Positions 1 through 8,742 of a DNA stretch of 64,000 nucleotides are shown in pieces. The notes below the pieces were generated by a model. The model searched no databases. It saw only the letters and a program-made list of their open reading frames with translations, and was not told the origin of the DNA. The DNA is from Dokdonella fugitiva. Its GTDB lineage: Bacteria > Pseudomonadota > Gammaproteobacteria > Xanthomonadales > Rhodanobacteraceae. The translations under genes and the position numbers were made by a program. How positions within the stretch are numbered: the stretch's first letter is position 1; each line of letters begins with the position of its first letter. The DNA lies in contig NZ_JACGXL010000001.1 in NCBI RefSeq assembly GCF_014138265.1, positions 1,208,171 to 1,272,170 on the forward strand, written 5' to 3'.

Positions 1-257
1 GGCTTCATCTTCGGCATCCGGGTGGCATCGCTACCGCCCGAACGACGACTTCAATCCTGTTTGTTACCGCTTCGGCCGACCGGGTCGACCGGGCCTCACG
101 CTTCGTTGGGTACTTCGGTATTGCTTCCATAACCCCGCCCATCCTACGGACGGGCTGCCCCCTCGACTCAAGCGGGCTCCATTCCGCCATCCGGTGGCTT
201 CGCTGCCGGATGACGCCTGCAAACCGTCCTTCTACGCCCGGCGAACCGGACGCTTCC
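1..257. other. Intergenic region downstream of rimP, no gene seen
   Basis: No convincing ORF is visible. The stretch holds a dyad with arms at 188-194 (catccgg) and 206-212 (ccggatg), and a related looking copy near 14-43, so it may carry a REP-like element. In most gammaproteobacteria nusA directly follows rimP on the same strand; here at least 257 bases without a recognisable NusA start follow the rimP stop. Whether nusA lies just outside the window cannot be seen. Confidence 0.5.
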
Positions 258-782
258 TCACTTCTTCTTCCGCTTCGGTTGCGCGGGCGGCTCCGGCTTG
301 CCGGGGCGCGCCGGGGCGAGTCCGAGTGCGACGTAGTCGGGCACGAGGCGCGCCTTCGCGATGTTCGCATGCGCGATCTCGACCAGCTTGCCGTCCTGGT
401 CGATCGTCACGCGCTCGTCGTCGACCGCGTCGATGCGGCCCTGGAACCGGCGTCGCCCGTCGAGCGGCAGGTTCACCGAGATCTTCACCTGCTCGCCGCG
501 GAACCGCTCGAAATGCGCGGGCGTGAACAGCGGCCGCTCGAGGCCCGGCGACGACACTTCGAGCGTGTAGCGCCCGGCGACCGGGTCGTTGACGTCGAGC
601 AGTGCGGAAATCTCGCGGCTCGCGCGTTCGCAATCGTCGATCGTGACGCCGCGCTCCGGCTCGTCGATGTAGACGCGCAGCAGGCTGCCGCCCGCGTTCG
701 GGCTGAATTCGATGCCGACCAGCTCGAGGCCGAGGTCGGCGATCGCGGGTTCCAGCAGCTGGCTCAGTTCGTCGTTCGTCAT
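258..782 (-). CDS. rimP: Ribosome maturation factor RimP
   Basis: RimP is a cytoplasmic protein needed for maturation of the 30S ribosomal subunit. The 174-residue product starts MTNDELSQLLEPAIADLG and carries the family signature pattern around GIEFSPNAGG, the DCERASREISALLD segment and the VSSPGLERPLF motif near residue 90, followed by the C-terminal SH3-like half. An upstream in-frame ATG at 911 would add 43 unlikely residues; the ATG at 782 fits the family. The C-terminus ends in a Pro/Lys-rich tail. Upstream on the same strand lies the initiator tRNA, as in the E. coli metY-rimP-nusA-infB arrangement, separated here by two terminator-like hairpins. Confidence 0.93.
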   Translation of the reverse strand: MTNDELSQLLEPAIADLGLELVGIEFSPNAGGSLLRVYIDEPERGVTIDDCERASREISALLDVNDPVAGRYTLEVSSPGLERPLFTPAHFERFRGEQVKISVNLPLDGRRRFQGRIDAVDDERVTIDQDGKLVEIAHANIAKARLVPDYVALGLAPARPGKPEPPAQPKRKKK

Positions 783-864
783 GTCTACCGTCGCGATCGT
801 CCCTGACCGCCCGAGGCAAGGGCGCCGGCTTGGCCGCACTTGCGGAAAAAGCGAAAACACAAAC

Positions 865-886
865 AAAAAATGGGCACGAGGCCCAT
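865..886 (-). terminator. Terminator-like hairpin upstream of rimP
   Basis: Read on the minus strand, the 6-bp arms ATGGGC and GCCCAT flank a 5-base loop and are followed by six T residues and then GTTTG. It sits between the initiator tRNA and rimP, about 80 bases before the rimP start, so it could end or attenuate tRNA transcripts or limit read-through into rimP. Confidence 0.6.
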
Positions 887-965
887 TCCGTAGTTCGCCG
901 TTGTGTCGCATCCAACATCGGCGGATGCCGCCCGAAGGCGACCGGCGCGTCCTGCGCCTGGTCAG

Positions 966-992
966 AAAAAAAGCCGCTCGAGGCGGCCTTTT
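966..992 (-). terminator. Rho-independent terminator after initiator tRNA
   Basis: On the minus strand a GC-rich stem (GCCGC with GCGGC, extended by A/T pairs) with a short loop is followed by seven T residues. It begins about 20 bases after the 3' CCA of the tRNA, the normal place for a tRNA terminator. Together with the hairpin at 865-886 it makes a double terminator before rimP. Confidence 0.75.
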
Positions 993-1010
993 CCCTGGAC
1001 CTCTTGAAAC

Positions 1011-1087
<77 letters not shown>

Positions 1088-1136
1088 CCGAGCTACGCAG
1101 TGTAGCGGTAACACTCCGTCACGGCAAGCCCGCTGT

Positions 1137-2615
1137 TCAGCGCGGGATCAGCGCGGCGACCGCGAACGCGCGATCGCACCAGTCGAGCAGAGGGCCCCAC
1201 GCGACGCCGAGCGCGAGCAGCGCGAGGCCGTTCAGCGAAAGCACCCAGCGGAAGCCGCGGTCGCGCGGCAGCTCTAGCACGGTCGCGTCGTGCGGCTCGT
1301 CGAAGTACATGACCTTGACCACGCGCAGGTAGTAGTAGAGGCCGATGATCGCGAACACGATCGCGACGATCGCGAGCCACATCTGCCCGGCGTCGATGAC
1401 CGCCTTGAGCACCATGAGCTTGGCGAAGAAGCCGAACAGCGGCGGCACGCCCGCGAGCGAGAACATCGCGATCGCCATCACGCCCGCGTACCACGGGTTG
1501 CGCTGGTTCAGCCCCTTGAAGTCGTCGATCTCCTCGGCTTCGAAGCCCGCGCGCGCGAGCAGCATGATCATGCCGAACGCGACCGCCGCCATCAGCGCGT
1601 AGCTGATCACGTAGAACATCGCCGCCGCGTAGCCGGACGCGCTGCCGTTGACGAAGCCGAGCAGCAGGAAGCCGACGTGCGAGATGGTCGAATAGGCGAG
1701 CATGCGCTTGAGGTTCGTCTGCGCGATCGCGAACACGTTGCCGATCGCCAGCGACAGCACCGCGAGCACGCCGAGCATCTGCGTCCAGTGCACGTGCATG
1801 CCGCCCATCGCGCCGTCGAGCAGGCGCCAGGTCATGCCGAACGCGGCGATCTTCGAGGCCGAGCCGACGAACAGCGTGACCGCGGTCGGCGCACCCTGGT
1901 AGACGTCGGGCAGCCACATGTGGAACGGCGCGGCGCCGAGCTTGAACGCCGAGCCGACCACGAGGAAGACGAGGCCGAACGCGAGCAGCATGCGATGCGG
2001 GCTGTTCGCCGAGAAGTCGGCGATCGCGTGGATCTTCGCCAGGTCGAGCGTGCCGGTCGCGCCGTAGATCATCGACATGCCGTACAGCAGCAGGCCCGAG
2101 GCGAGCGCGCCGAGCACGAAATACTTGATCGCCGCCTCGCTCGACACGGCCGAGTCGCGATTGAGCGCGACCAGCGCGTACGAACTCAGGGTCAGCAGCT
2201 CGAGGCCGAGGTAGACCGTGACGAGGTTGCCGGCCGAGACGAGCAGCATCATGCCGAGCGTCGCGAACAGCAGCAGCAGGTAGAACTCGCCGACGAACAG
2301 CTTGCGCCCGCGCAGGTAATCGCGGCTGTAGAGGAACACGAGGCCGGTCGTCAGCAGCACGAATACCTTGAGCACGGTGGCGACGCCGTCGCGCAGGAAC
2401 ATGCCGTTGAACGCGGCGATGCTCGCGCCTTGCGCCGGGGCGTCGCGCCAGACCAGCACGCCGGTGGCGAGCAGCGCGGCGAGCGACAGCCAGTGCGTGA
2501 CGTCGCGCTGCGTCGGCTTGAGGAAAAGGTCGATCAGCAGGATCGTGCAGGTGGCGCCGAGCAGGAACAGCTCCGGCAGCATCGTCGCGAGATCGGCGGG
2601 GTTGAACTGGATCAT
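1137..2615 (-). CDS. nuoN: NADH:quinone oxidoreductase subunit N
   Basis: NuoN is one of three antiporter-like proton-pumping subunits in the inner-membrane arm of respiratory complex I. The 492-residue protein is almost entirely hydrophobic, with about 14 membrane helices and the antiporter signature LGAAPFHMWLPDVYQGAP (lysine and proline of the channel) near residues 225-245, plus conserved lysine in TNLKRMLAYSTISHVG. The start at 2615 (MIQFNPADLATMLPELF) lies 8 bases after the nuoM stop, as expected for coupled translation. It is the last gene of the 14-gene operon; the initiator tRNA follows within 50 bases. Confidence 0.96.
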   Translation of the reverse strand: MIQFNPADLATMLPELFLLGATCTILLIDLFLKPTQRDVTHWLSLAALLATGVLVWRDAPAQGASIAAFNGMFLRDGVATVLKVFVLLTTGLVFLYSRDYLRGRKLFVGEFYLLLLFATLGMMLLVSAGNLVTVYLGLELLTLSSYALVALNRDSAVSSEAAIKYFVLGALASGLLLYGMSMIYGATGTLDLAKIHAIADFSANSPHRMLLAFGLVFLVVGSAFKLGAAPFHMWLPDVYQGAPTAVTLFVGSASKIAAFGMTWRLLDGAMGGMHVHWTQMLGVLAVLSLAIGNVFAIAQTNLKRMLAYSTISHVGFLLLGFVNGSASGYAAAMFYVISYALMAAVAFGMIMLLARAGFEAEEIDDFKGLNQRNPWYAGVMAIAMFSLAGVPPLFGFFAKLMVLKAVIDAGQMWLAIVAIVFAIIGLYYYLRVVKVMYFDEPHDATVLELPRDRGFRWVLSLNGLALLALGVAWGPLLDWCDRAFAVAALIPR

Positions 2616-2623
2616 GTCGGGGC

Positions 2624-4132
2624 TCACGTCTTGGCCAGGCTGAGCTGCTGCACGAGCTGCTGCACGGCAGGCTCCATGAGGTCGGTCAGCGGCTTCGGAT
2701 ACACGCCGACCGCGAGCACGCCGGCGGCGAACGCGCCGAGCACGATCCATTCGCGCGCGTCGAGGTCCTTCATCTTCGCGACCTTGTCGTTGCCGACCTC
2801 GCCGAACACGACGCGCTTGACCAGCCACAGCGTGTAGGCGGCGCCGATGATCAGGGTGAACGCGGCGACCGCAGCGATCAACGGGCTGTCCTGGAACGCC
2901 GCGAGGATGACCATGAACTCGCCGACGAAGCCGGACGTGCCCGGCAGGCCGCAGTTGGCCATCGCGAACAGCACCATGAACGCGGCGAACCACGGCATCA
3001 CGTTCACGATGCCGCCGTAGTCCTTGATCATGCGCGTGTGCAGGCGGTCGTACATGACGCCGATGCAGGAGAACATCGCGCCCGAGACGAAGCCGTGCGA
3101 GATCATCTGGACCATCGCGCCCTGGATCGCGAGGCGCGCGCCGACCGGGTTGGCGTTGACGCGCACGAGCGCGAGCGCGACGAAGATGCCGAGCGTGACG
3201 AAGCCCATGTGCGCGATCGACGAGTACGCGACGAGCTTCTTCATGTCCTCCTGCACCAGCGCGACGTAGCCGATGTAGACCACCGCGATCAGCGACATCG
3301 CGATGACGACCCATGCGTATTCCTGCGACGCGTCCGGCGTGATCGGCAGCGAGAAGCGCACGAAGCCGTAACCGCCGACCTTCAGCATGATCGCGGCCAG
3401 GATCACCGAACCGCCGGTCGGCGCCTCGACGTGCGCGTCCGGCAGCCAGGTGTGCACCGGCCACATCGGCACCTTGATCGCGAACGCGATGAGGAAGGCG
3501 AAGAACAGCCACGCCTGCTCCTTCGCGCCGAGGCTCGCGTGGGCGAACGCGTCGAGCGAGAACTCGCCGGTCTTCACGTGCAGGTAGATCAGTCCGACCA
3601 GCATGAAGATCGAGCCGAGGAACGTGTAGATGAAGAACTTCAGGGTCGCGTAGACGCGCCGCGGGCCGCCCCAGATGCCGATGAGGATGAACATCGGGAT
3701 CAGCATGCCCTCGAAGAACACGTAGAACAGCAACGCGTCGGTCGCCGCGAACACGCCGACGAGCAGGCCCTCGAGCGCGAGCATCGCGGCCATGTACTGC
3801 GACACGCGCTCTTCGATCGGGCCCCACGCACCGAGGATTACGAGCACGCTCGTGAACGTGGTCAGCACGATCAGCGCGATCGCGATGCCGTCGACACCGA
3901 GCGCGTAGTTCGCGTTGAGCGCGGGGATCCAGGCGAGCTTCTCGACGAACTGCATGCCCGGGATCGCCGGCAGGTAGTCCATCCACAGCGGGATCGACAG
4001 CAGGAACGTCGCGACGGTGGTCGCCAGCGCGAGCCAGCGCGCGGTGTTCGCCTGCCGGCCGAACGCGAGCACGGCGATCGCGCCGAGCATCGGCAGCCAG
4101 ATCAGGAGACTCAGAAGATGCGGGAGATGCAT
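2624..4132 (-). CDS. nuoM: NADH:quinone oxidoreductase subunit M
   Basis: NuoM is a membrane-arm, antiporter-like subunit of complex I that forms a proton channel. The 502-residue product has about 14 membrane helices, the conserved glutamate region FFEGMLIPMFILIGIWGG, the lysine-bearing KVPMWPVHTWLPDAHVEAP motif and the broken-helix lysine segment EDMKKLVAYSSIAHMGFV. The ATG at 4132 (MHLPHLLSLLIWLPMLGA) is preferred over an upstream ATG at 4186 because the added residues are hydrophilic and unlike the family. It lies 19 bases after nuoL and 8 before nuoN. Confidence 0.96.
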   Translation of the reverse strand: MHLPHLLSLLIWLPMLGAIAVLAFGRQANTARWLALATTVATFLLSIPLWMDYLPAIPGMQFVEKLAWIPALNANYALGVDGIAIALIVLTTFTSVLVILGAWGPIEERVSQYMAAMLALEGLLVGVFAATDALLFYVFFEGMLIPMFILIGIWGGPRRVYATLKFFIYTFLGSIFMLVGLIYLHVKTGEFSLDAFAHASLGAKEQAWLFFAFLIAFAIKVPMWPVHTWLPDAHVEAPTGGSVILAAIMLKVGGYGFVRFSLPITPDASQEYAWVVIAMSLIAVVYIGYVALVQEDMKKLVAYSSIAHMGFVTLGIFVALALVRVNANPVGARLAIQGAMVQMISHGFVSGAMFSCIGVMYDRLHTRMIKDYGGIVNVMPWFAAFMVLFAMANCGLPGTSGFVGEFMVILAAFQDSPLIAAVAAFTLIIGAAYTLWLVKRVVFGEVGNDKVAKMKDLDAREWIVLGAFAAGVLAVGVYPKPLTDLMEPAVQQLVQQLSLAKT

Positions 4133-4151
4133 GGTCGTGTCAGTCCGTCGA

Positions 4152-6206
4152 TCAGGGTGCCAGGTGGTTGACCCACCACACGCCACCGAGCAGCGCGATC
4201 AGGCCGAGGATCATGGCGAAGGCATAGTGGTAGAGGTAACCGGACTGCAGCCAGCGCACGGTCGCGGAGACGCGGTCGACCAGCGCGGCCGAGCCGTTCA
4301 CCGCGACGCCGTCGATGAGGCCGGCGTCGCCGCCCTTCCACAGCCCGCGGCCGAGCGCGATGCCGCCGCGCGCGAACACGGCCTGGTAGAGCTCGTCGAC
4401 CCAGTACTTGTTGTTGAGCATCGTGTAGAGCGGGCGGAGTGCGCTCTTGAAGCGTTCCGTCACGCCCGGGTTGAACAGCCAGATCCAGGTCGCGACCGCG
4501 AAGCCGGCGAACGCGATCCAGAACGGCGCCTGCGTGAACCCGTGCAGCACCATATGGAGCGGATCGTGGAATTCCTTGCCGATCTCGCCGAGCACGTCGC
4601 GGCCCTCTTCCTGGCTCACGCGGATCGCACCGCCGAACCAGCCGCCGAACAGCATCGGCCCGACCGTGAACCAGCCGATGACCACCGACGGAATCGCGAG
4701 CAGCACGAGCGGCAACGTGATCACCCACGGCGACTCGTGCGGCGCATGCGCGAGATGCCCCGGCTCTTGGTGGCCGTGATCGTCATGATGGTCGTCGTGG
4801 TGACCGTGCCCATGGTGGTGAGCGTCGACGACGAAGCGCTCCTTGCCGTGGAACGTCTTGTAGAGCAGGCGGAAGCTGTACAGCGCGGTCACGAACACGC
4901 CGGCCATCACGCAGAAGTACGCGTAGCCCGAACCCCAGCGATGCGACTCGCCGACCGCCTCGATGATCGCGTCCTTGGAGAAGAAGCCGGCGAAGCCGGG
5001 CGCTCCCGCGAGCGCGAGCGAGCCGAGCCACATCGTGATCCAGGTGATCGGCATGTATTTGCGCAGGCCGCCCATGTAGCGCATGTCCTGCTCGTGGTGC
5101 ATCGCGACGATGACCGAGCCGGCGCCGAGGAACAGCAGTGCCTTGAAGAACGCGTGCGTCATCAGGTGGTAGACGCCGCCCGCGTACGCGGACACGCCGA
5201 GCGCGACCGTCATGTAGCCGAGCTGCGACAACGTCGAGTAGGCGACCACGCGCTTGATGTCGTTCTGCACGATGCCGATCAAGCCGGTGAACAGCGCGGT
5301 CGTCGCGCCGATCACGAGCACGAACGACAGCGCGGTCTCGCTGAGCTCGAACAGCGGCGACATGCGCGCGACCATGAAGATGCCGGCGGTCACCATCGTC
5401 GCGGCGTGGATCAGCGCGGAGATCGGCGTCGGGCCTTCCATCGAGTCCGGCAGCCACACGTGCAGCGGCACCTGCGCCGACTTGCCCATCGCGCCGACGA
5501 ACAGGCAGACGCAGACGATCGTCGCGACGTGCCATGGGTGGCCGGCGAAGATCTCGACCGTGCGCGTGAGCGCGACGTCGGACGCGGTCGCCCCGAACAC
5601 CTGCGAATAGTCGAGCGAGCCGAACCAGAACAGCACGCCGGCGATGCCGAGCAGGAAGCCGAAGTCGCCGACGCGGTTGACGAGGAACGCCTTCATGTTG
5701 GCGAAGATCGCGCTCGGCCGCTTGAACCAGAAGCCGATTAGCAGGTACGACACGAGGCCGACCGCCTCCCAGCCGAAGAACAGCTGCAGGAAATTGTTGC
5801 TCATGACCAGCATGAGCATCGAGAACGTGAACAGCGCGATGTAGCTGAAGAAGCGCTGGAAGCCGTCGTCGTCGGCCATGTAGCCGATCGTGTAGACGTG
5901 CACCATCAACGAGACGAAGGTGACGACCACCATCATCATCGCGGTGAGGCGGTCGACGAGGAAGCCGACGTGCGCGCCGAACGAGCCGACCTGGAACCAG
6001 GTGTAGAGGTTCTCGTTGAACGTCGTCGCGCCGCCCCAGACGAGCTGGTAGAGCACGTGGAACGACAACGCGCACGAAAGCAGCACGCCGGCGATCGTGA
6101 CGCCCGCGGCGCCCTTGCGGCCGACCTGGTTGCGCAGCAGGCCCGCGACGAGTGCGCCGAACAGCGGCGCGAGGACGATGACGAGCAGGATGGTTTTCGA
6201 GAGCAT
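4152..6206 (-). CDS. nuoL: NADH:quinone oxidoreductase subunit L
   Basis: NuoL is the distal antiporter-like subunit of complex I and carries the long lateral helix that couples proton channels. The 684-residue protein has the expected length, the KSAQVPLHVWLPDSMEGPTP channel motif near residue 240, and NDIKRVVAYSTLSQLGYM. An unusual His/Asp-rich cytosolic or periplasmic loop (residues about 440-475, HHHGHGHHDDHHDDHGH) interrupts the region before the last helices; similar His-rich loops occur in related NuoL proteins, but a metal role is only a guess. It begins 6 bases after the nuoK stop. Confidence 0.96.
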   Translation of the reverse strand: MLSKTILLVIVLAPLFGALVAGLLRNQVGRKGAAGVTIAGVLLSCALSFHVLYQLVWGGATTFNENLYTWFQVGSFGAHVGFLVDRLTAMMMVVVTFVSLMVHVYTIGYMADDDGFQRFFSYIALFTFSMLMLVMSNNFLQLFFGWEAVGLVSYLLIGFWFKRPSAIFANMKAFLVNRVGDFGFLLGIAGVLFWFGSLDYSQVFGATASDVALTRTVEIFAGHPWHVATIVCVCLFVGAMGKSAQVPLHVWLPDSMEGPTPISALIHAATMVTAGIFMVARMSPLFELSETALSFVLVIGATTALFTGLIGIVQNDIKRVVAYSTLSQLGYMTVALGVSAYAGGVYHLMTHAFFKALLFLGAGSVIVAMHHEQDMRYMGGLRKYMPITWITMWLGSLALAGAPGFAGFFSKDAIIEAVGESHRWGSGYAYFCVMAGVFVTALYSFRLLYKTFHGKERFVVDAHHHGHGHHDDHHDDHGHQEPGHLAHAPHESPWVITLPLVLLAIPSVVIGWFTVGPMLFGGWFGGAIRVSQEEGRDVLGEIGKEFHDPLHMVLHGFTQAPFWIAFAGFAVATWIWLFNPGVTERFKSALRPLYTMLNNKYWVDELYQAVFARGGIALGRGLWKGGDAGLIDGVAVNGSAALVDRVSATVRWLQSGYLYHYAFAMILGLIALLGGVWWVNHLAP

Positions 6207-6212
6207 CGTCGA

Positions 6213-6518
6213 TCAGCCCTTCATCGAATCGATTTCGGTGACGTTGATCGTCGCGCGGTTGCGGAACAGCACGACGAGGATCGCGAGGCCGATCGCCGAC
6301 TCGGCCGCGGCGACCGTGAGGATGAAGAACACGAACACCTGGCCCGACGGGTCGCCGAGGAAGCGCGAGAACGCGACGAAGTTGGTGTTGACCGCGAGCA
6401 GCATCAGCTCGATCGCCATCAGCAGGGTGATGACGTTCTTGCGGTTGATGAAGATGCCCGCGACCGCGATGCAGAACAGCACCGCGCCGAGCGTGAGGAA
6501 GTGCGCGAGCGTGATCAC
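6213..6518 (-). CDS. nuoK: NADH:quinone oxidoreductase subunit K
   Basis: NuoK is a small three-helix membrane subunit of complex I that takes part in proton translocation. The 101-residue protein has the family length and conserved glutamates in [13 protein letters not shown] and [12 protein letters not shown]. The start is GTG at 6518, inside the overlap GTGA with the nuoJ stop, which indicates translational coupling; no ATG exists at the right position. Confidence 0.94.
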   Translation of the reverse strand: MITLAHFLTLGAVLFCIAVAGIFINRKNVITLLMAIELMLLAVNTNFVAFSRFLGDPSGQVFVFFILTVAAAESAIGLAILVVLFRNRATINVTEIDSMKG

Positions 6519-7150
6519 GGCGTGGTCTCCCCGGTCTTGTCGGCGGCCGGCGCGGGCTTCTCCGCGGCCATCTTGACGATGCGCACGCGATCGCGCGCCT
6601 GCACCATGACCTGCCGGCCCGGATTCTGCGTGCGCGTGCCGGTGCGGCGGCGCAGGGTGAGCGGAATCGCCGCCACGATCGCGACGGTCAGGATCAGCGC
6701 GGCGACCTCGAACGGCAGCAGGAACTGGCTGAACAGCGCGTTGGCGAGCCAGGACGTGTTCGACATGCCCGCGGCGGCGGCCGGCTCCGGCGGCGCCGGC
6801 AGCTGCATCGAGCGCACGCCGATGAGTCCGAGCATCTCGACCAGCATGACGACCGCGACGACGATGCCGACCGGTAGCGCGCGCACGAAGCCTTCGCGCA
6901 GCGGGTCGAGGTCGAGGTCGAGCATCATCACGACGAACAGGAACAGCACCATCACCGCGCCGACGTAGACGAGCACGAGCGCGATCGCGAGGAACTCGGC
7001 GTCGGCGAGCAGCCAGGTGCACGCGGTCGAGAAGAACGTGAGCACGAGGCAGAGCGCGGCGTGCACGGGGCTGCGCACCGAGATCACCGCGAGCGCGGCG
7101 CCCACGGTGATCGCGGCGAAGGCGTAGAAGCAGATCAGCTGGAAGCTCAT
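6515..7150 (-). CDS. nuoJ: NADH:quinone oxidoreductase subunit J
   Basis: NuoJ is a membrane-arm subunit of complex I. The 211-residue protein has five predicted helices in the first 165 residues, including the conserved [18 protein letters not shown] segment that contains the pi-bulge of helix 3, then a hydrophilic C-terminal tail rich in Lys, Ala and Pro. It overlaps nuoK by 4 bases and follows nuoI after 13. Confidence 0.95.
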   Translation of the reverse strand: MSFQLICFYAFAAITVGAALAVISVRSPVHAALCLVLTFFSTACTWLLADAEFLAIALVLVYVGAVMVLFLFVVMMLDLDLDPLREGFVRALPVGIVVAVVMLVEMLGLIGVRSMQLPAPPEPAAAAGMSNTSWLANALFSQFLLPFEVAALILTVAIVAAIPLTLRRRTGTRTQNPGRQVMVQARDRVRIVKMAAEKPAPAADKTGETTP

Positions 7151-7163
7151 GGGTCAGTGTCCG

Positions 7164-7652
7164 TCAGCGGAACGCCGCGTCCTGCGCGCGCGCGGCCGCG
7201 ATCTCCTTCTCGAAGCGGTCGCCGATCGCGAGCAGCTGCGGCTTCGTCACGACGTTCTCGCCGCGCTTCTCGAAGTGGTATTCGTGGATCGAGGTCTCGA
7301 CGATCGAGTCCACCGGGCAGCTCTCTTCGCAGAAGCCGCAGAAGATGCACTTGAACAGGTCGATGTCGTAGCGCGTGGTGCGGCGCGTGCCGTCCTCGCG
7401 CGGCGCCGAATCGATGGTGATCGCGAGCGCCGGGCACACCGCCTCGCACAGCTTGCATGCGATGCAGCGCTCCTCGCCGTTCGGATAGCGGCGCAACGCG
7501 TGCAGCCCGCGGAAGCGGTTCGACTTGGGGATGTGTTCCATCGGGTAGCGCACCGTGTACTTCGGGCGCCACAGGTACTTGAACGTCAGCCCGAGGCCGG
7601 CCAGCAGCTCCAGCAGCATCAGACTCTTGAGATAGCTCGTGACTCGATTCAT
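7164..7652 (-). CDS. nuoI: NADH:quinone oxidoreductase subunit I (two 4Fe-4S)
   Basis: NuoI carries iron-sulfur clusters N6a and N6b that pass electrons from NuoG to NuoB. Two ferredoxin-type motifs are plain: [12 protein letters not shown] and [12 protein letters not shown], each CxxCxxCxxxCP. An ATG at 7658 is also in frame, but the GAGG at about 7663 is spaced 8 bases from the ATG at 7652 ([11 protein letters not shown]), which also fits the usual 162-residue length in this order of bacteria. It lies 10 bases after nuoH. Confidence 0.95.
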   Translation of the reverse strand: MNRVTSYLKSLMLLELLAGLGLTFKYLWRPKYTVRYPMEHIPKSNRFRGLHALRRYPNGEERCIACKLCEAVCPALAITIDSAPREDGTRRTTRYDIDLFKCIFCGFCEESCPVDSIVETSIHEYHFEKRGENVVTKPQLLAIGDRFEKEIAAARAQDAAFR

Positions 7653-7662
7653 TGCCATCGCC

Positions 7663-8736
7663 TCAAGCGCCCGCCGTGACCCAGCCGAAGTACTTCATGC
7701 AACCCGCCACGAACACCCACACGATCGTGATCGGGATGAACACCTTCCAGCCGAGCCGCATGATCTGGTCGTAGCGGTAGCGCGGGAAGCTCGCGCGGAA
7801 CCAGACGTAGGCGGTCGCGAAGAAGAACACCTTGAGGAAGAGCCACGGCCAGCCGCCCTTCCAGATCCAGTCGACGTACCAGGCGACGTCCGCATGCACC
7901 CAGCCCTGGATCGGGCTCAGCCAGCCACCGAGGAACAGGATCGGCGCGAGGAACGACACCAGGATCATGTTCGCGTACTCGGTCAGGAAGAACACCGCGA
8001 ACGGCGCACCCGAGTACTCGACGTGGAAGCCCGCGACGATCTCCGACTCGCCTTCGGCGACGTCGAACGGTGCGCGGTTCGTCTCGGCGACGCCCGAGAC
8101 GAAGTAGATGACGAACATCGGCAGCAGAGGCAGCCAGAACCAGTCGAACAGACCCTTGCCGCCCGCCTGCGCCTGCACGATGTCGCTGAGGTTGAGGCTG
8201 CCCGCGAGGATCAGCACGCTGACGAGCGAGAAGCCCATCGCGATCTCGTAGCTGACGACCTGCGCGGCGGAACGCATCGCGCCGAGCATCGCGTAGCGCG
8301 AGTTCGACGCCCAGCCGGCGAGGATGATGCCGTACACGCCCATCGAGGTCATCGCGAGCAGGAACAGCAGTCCGGCATTCGCGTTCGACCAGGCGACGTT
8401 CGGGCCGATCGGGATCACCGCCCACGCCGCGAACGACGGGATCAACGCCCACAGCGGCGCGAGCAGGAACAGCGTCTTGTTGGAATTCGCCGGATAGACG
8501 ACTTCCTTGAGCAGCAGCTTGAAGACGTCGGCGAAGGTCTGCGCGAGACCGAACGGGCCGACCTTGTTCGGCCCCATGCGCACGTGCATCCAGCCAATGA
8601 CCTTGCGTTCCCACCACACGTACATCGCGACGCCGATGATCAGCGGCACGAGCGGCAGCAGCAGCAGGCCGAGCGCCATCGACAGCGTCGGGAACGTCGA
8701 CACGAACCAGTGGAAGGCGGCGATGATCGAGTCCAT
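7663..8736 (-). CDS. nuoH: NADH:quinone oxidoreductase subunit H
   Basis: NuoH is the membrane subunit at the junction of the two arms and forms much of the quinone-binding chamber. The 357-residue product has eight or nine hydrophobic helices, the conserved [20 protein letters not shown] segment near residues 40-60, and the acidic loop [20 protein letters not shown]. It starts 6 bases after the nuoG stop. Confidence 0.97.
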   Translation of the reverse strand: MDSIIAAFHWFVSTFPTLSMALGLLLLPLVPLIIGVAMYVWWERKVIGWMHVRMGPNKVGPFGLAQTFADVFKLLLKEVVYPANSNKTLFLLAPLWALIPSFAAWAVIPIGPNVAWSNANAGLLFLLAMTSMGVYGIILAGWASNSRYAMLGAMRSAAQVVSYEIAMGFSLVSVLILAGSLNLSDIVQAQAGGKGLFDWFWLPLLPMFVIYFVSGVAETNRAPFDVAEGESEIVAGFHVEYSGAPFAVFFLTEYANMILVSFLAPILFLGGWLSPIQGWVHADVAWYVDWIWKGGWPWLFLKVFFFATAYVWFRASFPRYRYDQIMRLGWKVFIPITIVWVFVAGCMKYFGWVTAGA

Positions 8737-8742
8737 GCGTCG

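Noticed and set aside
1-17. Possible start of rpmI (MPKMK...) at the left edge, minus strand
   Set aside because: Only five codons are visible and the next residue does not fit L35; the match is too short.
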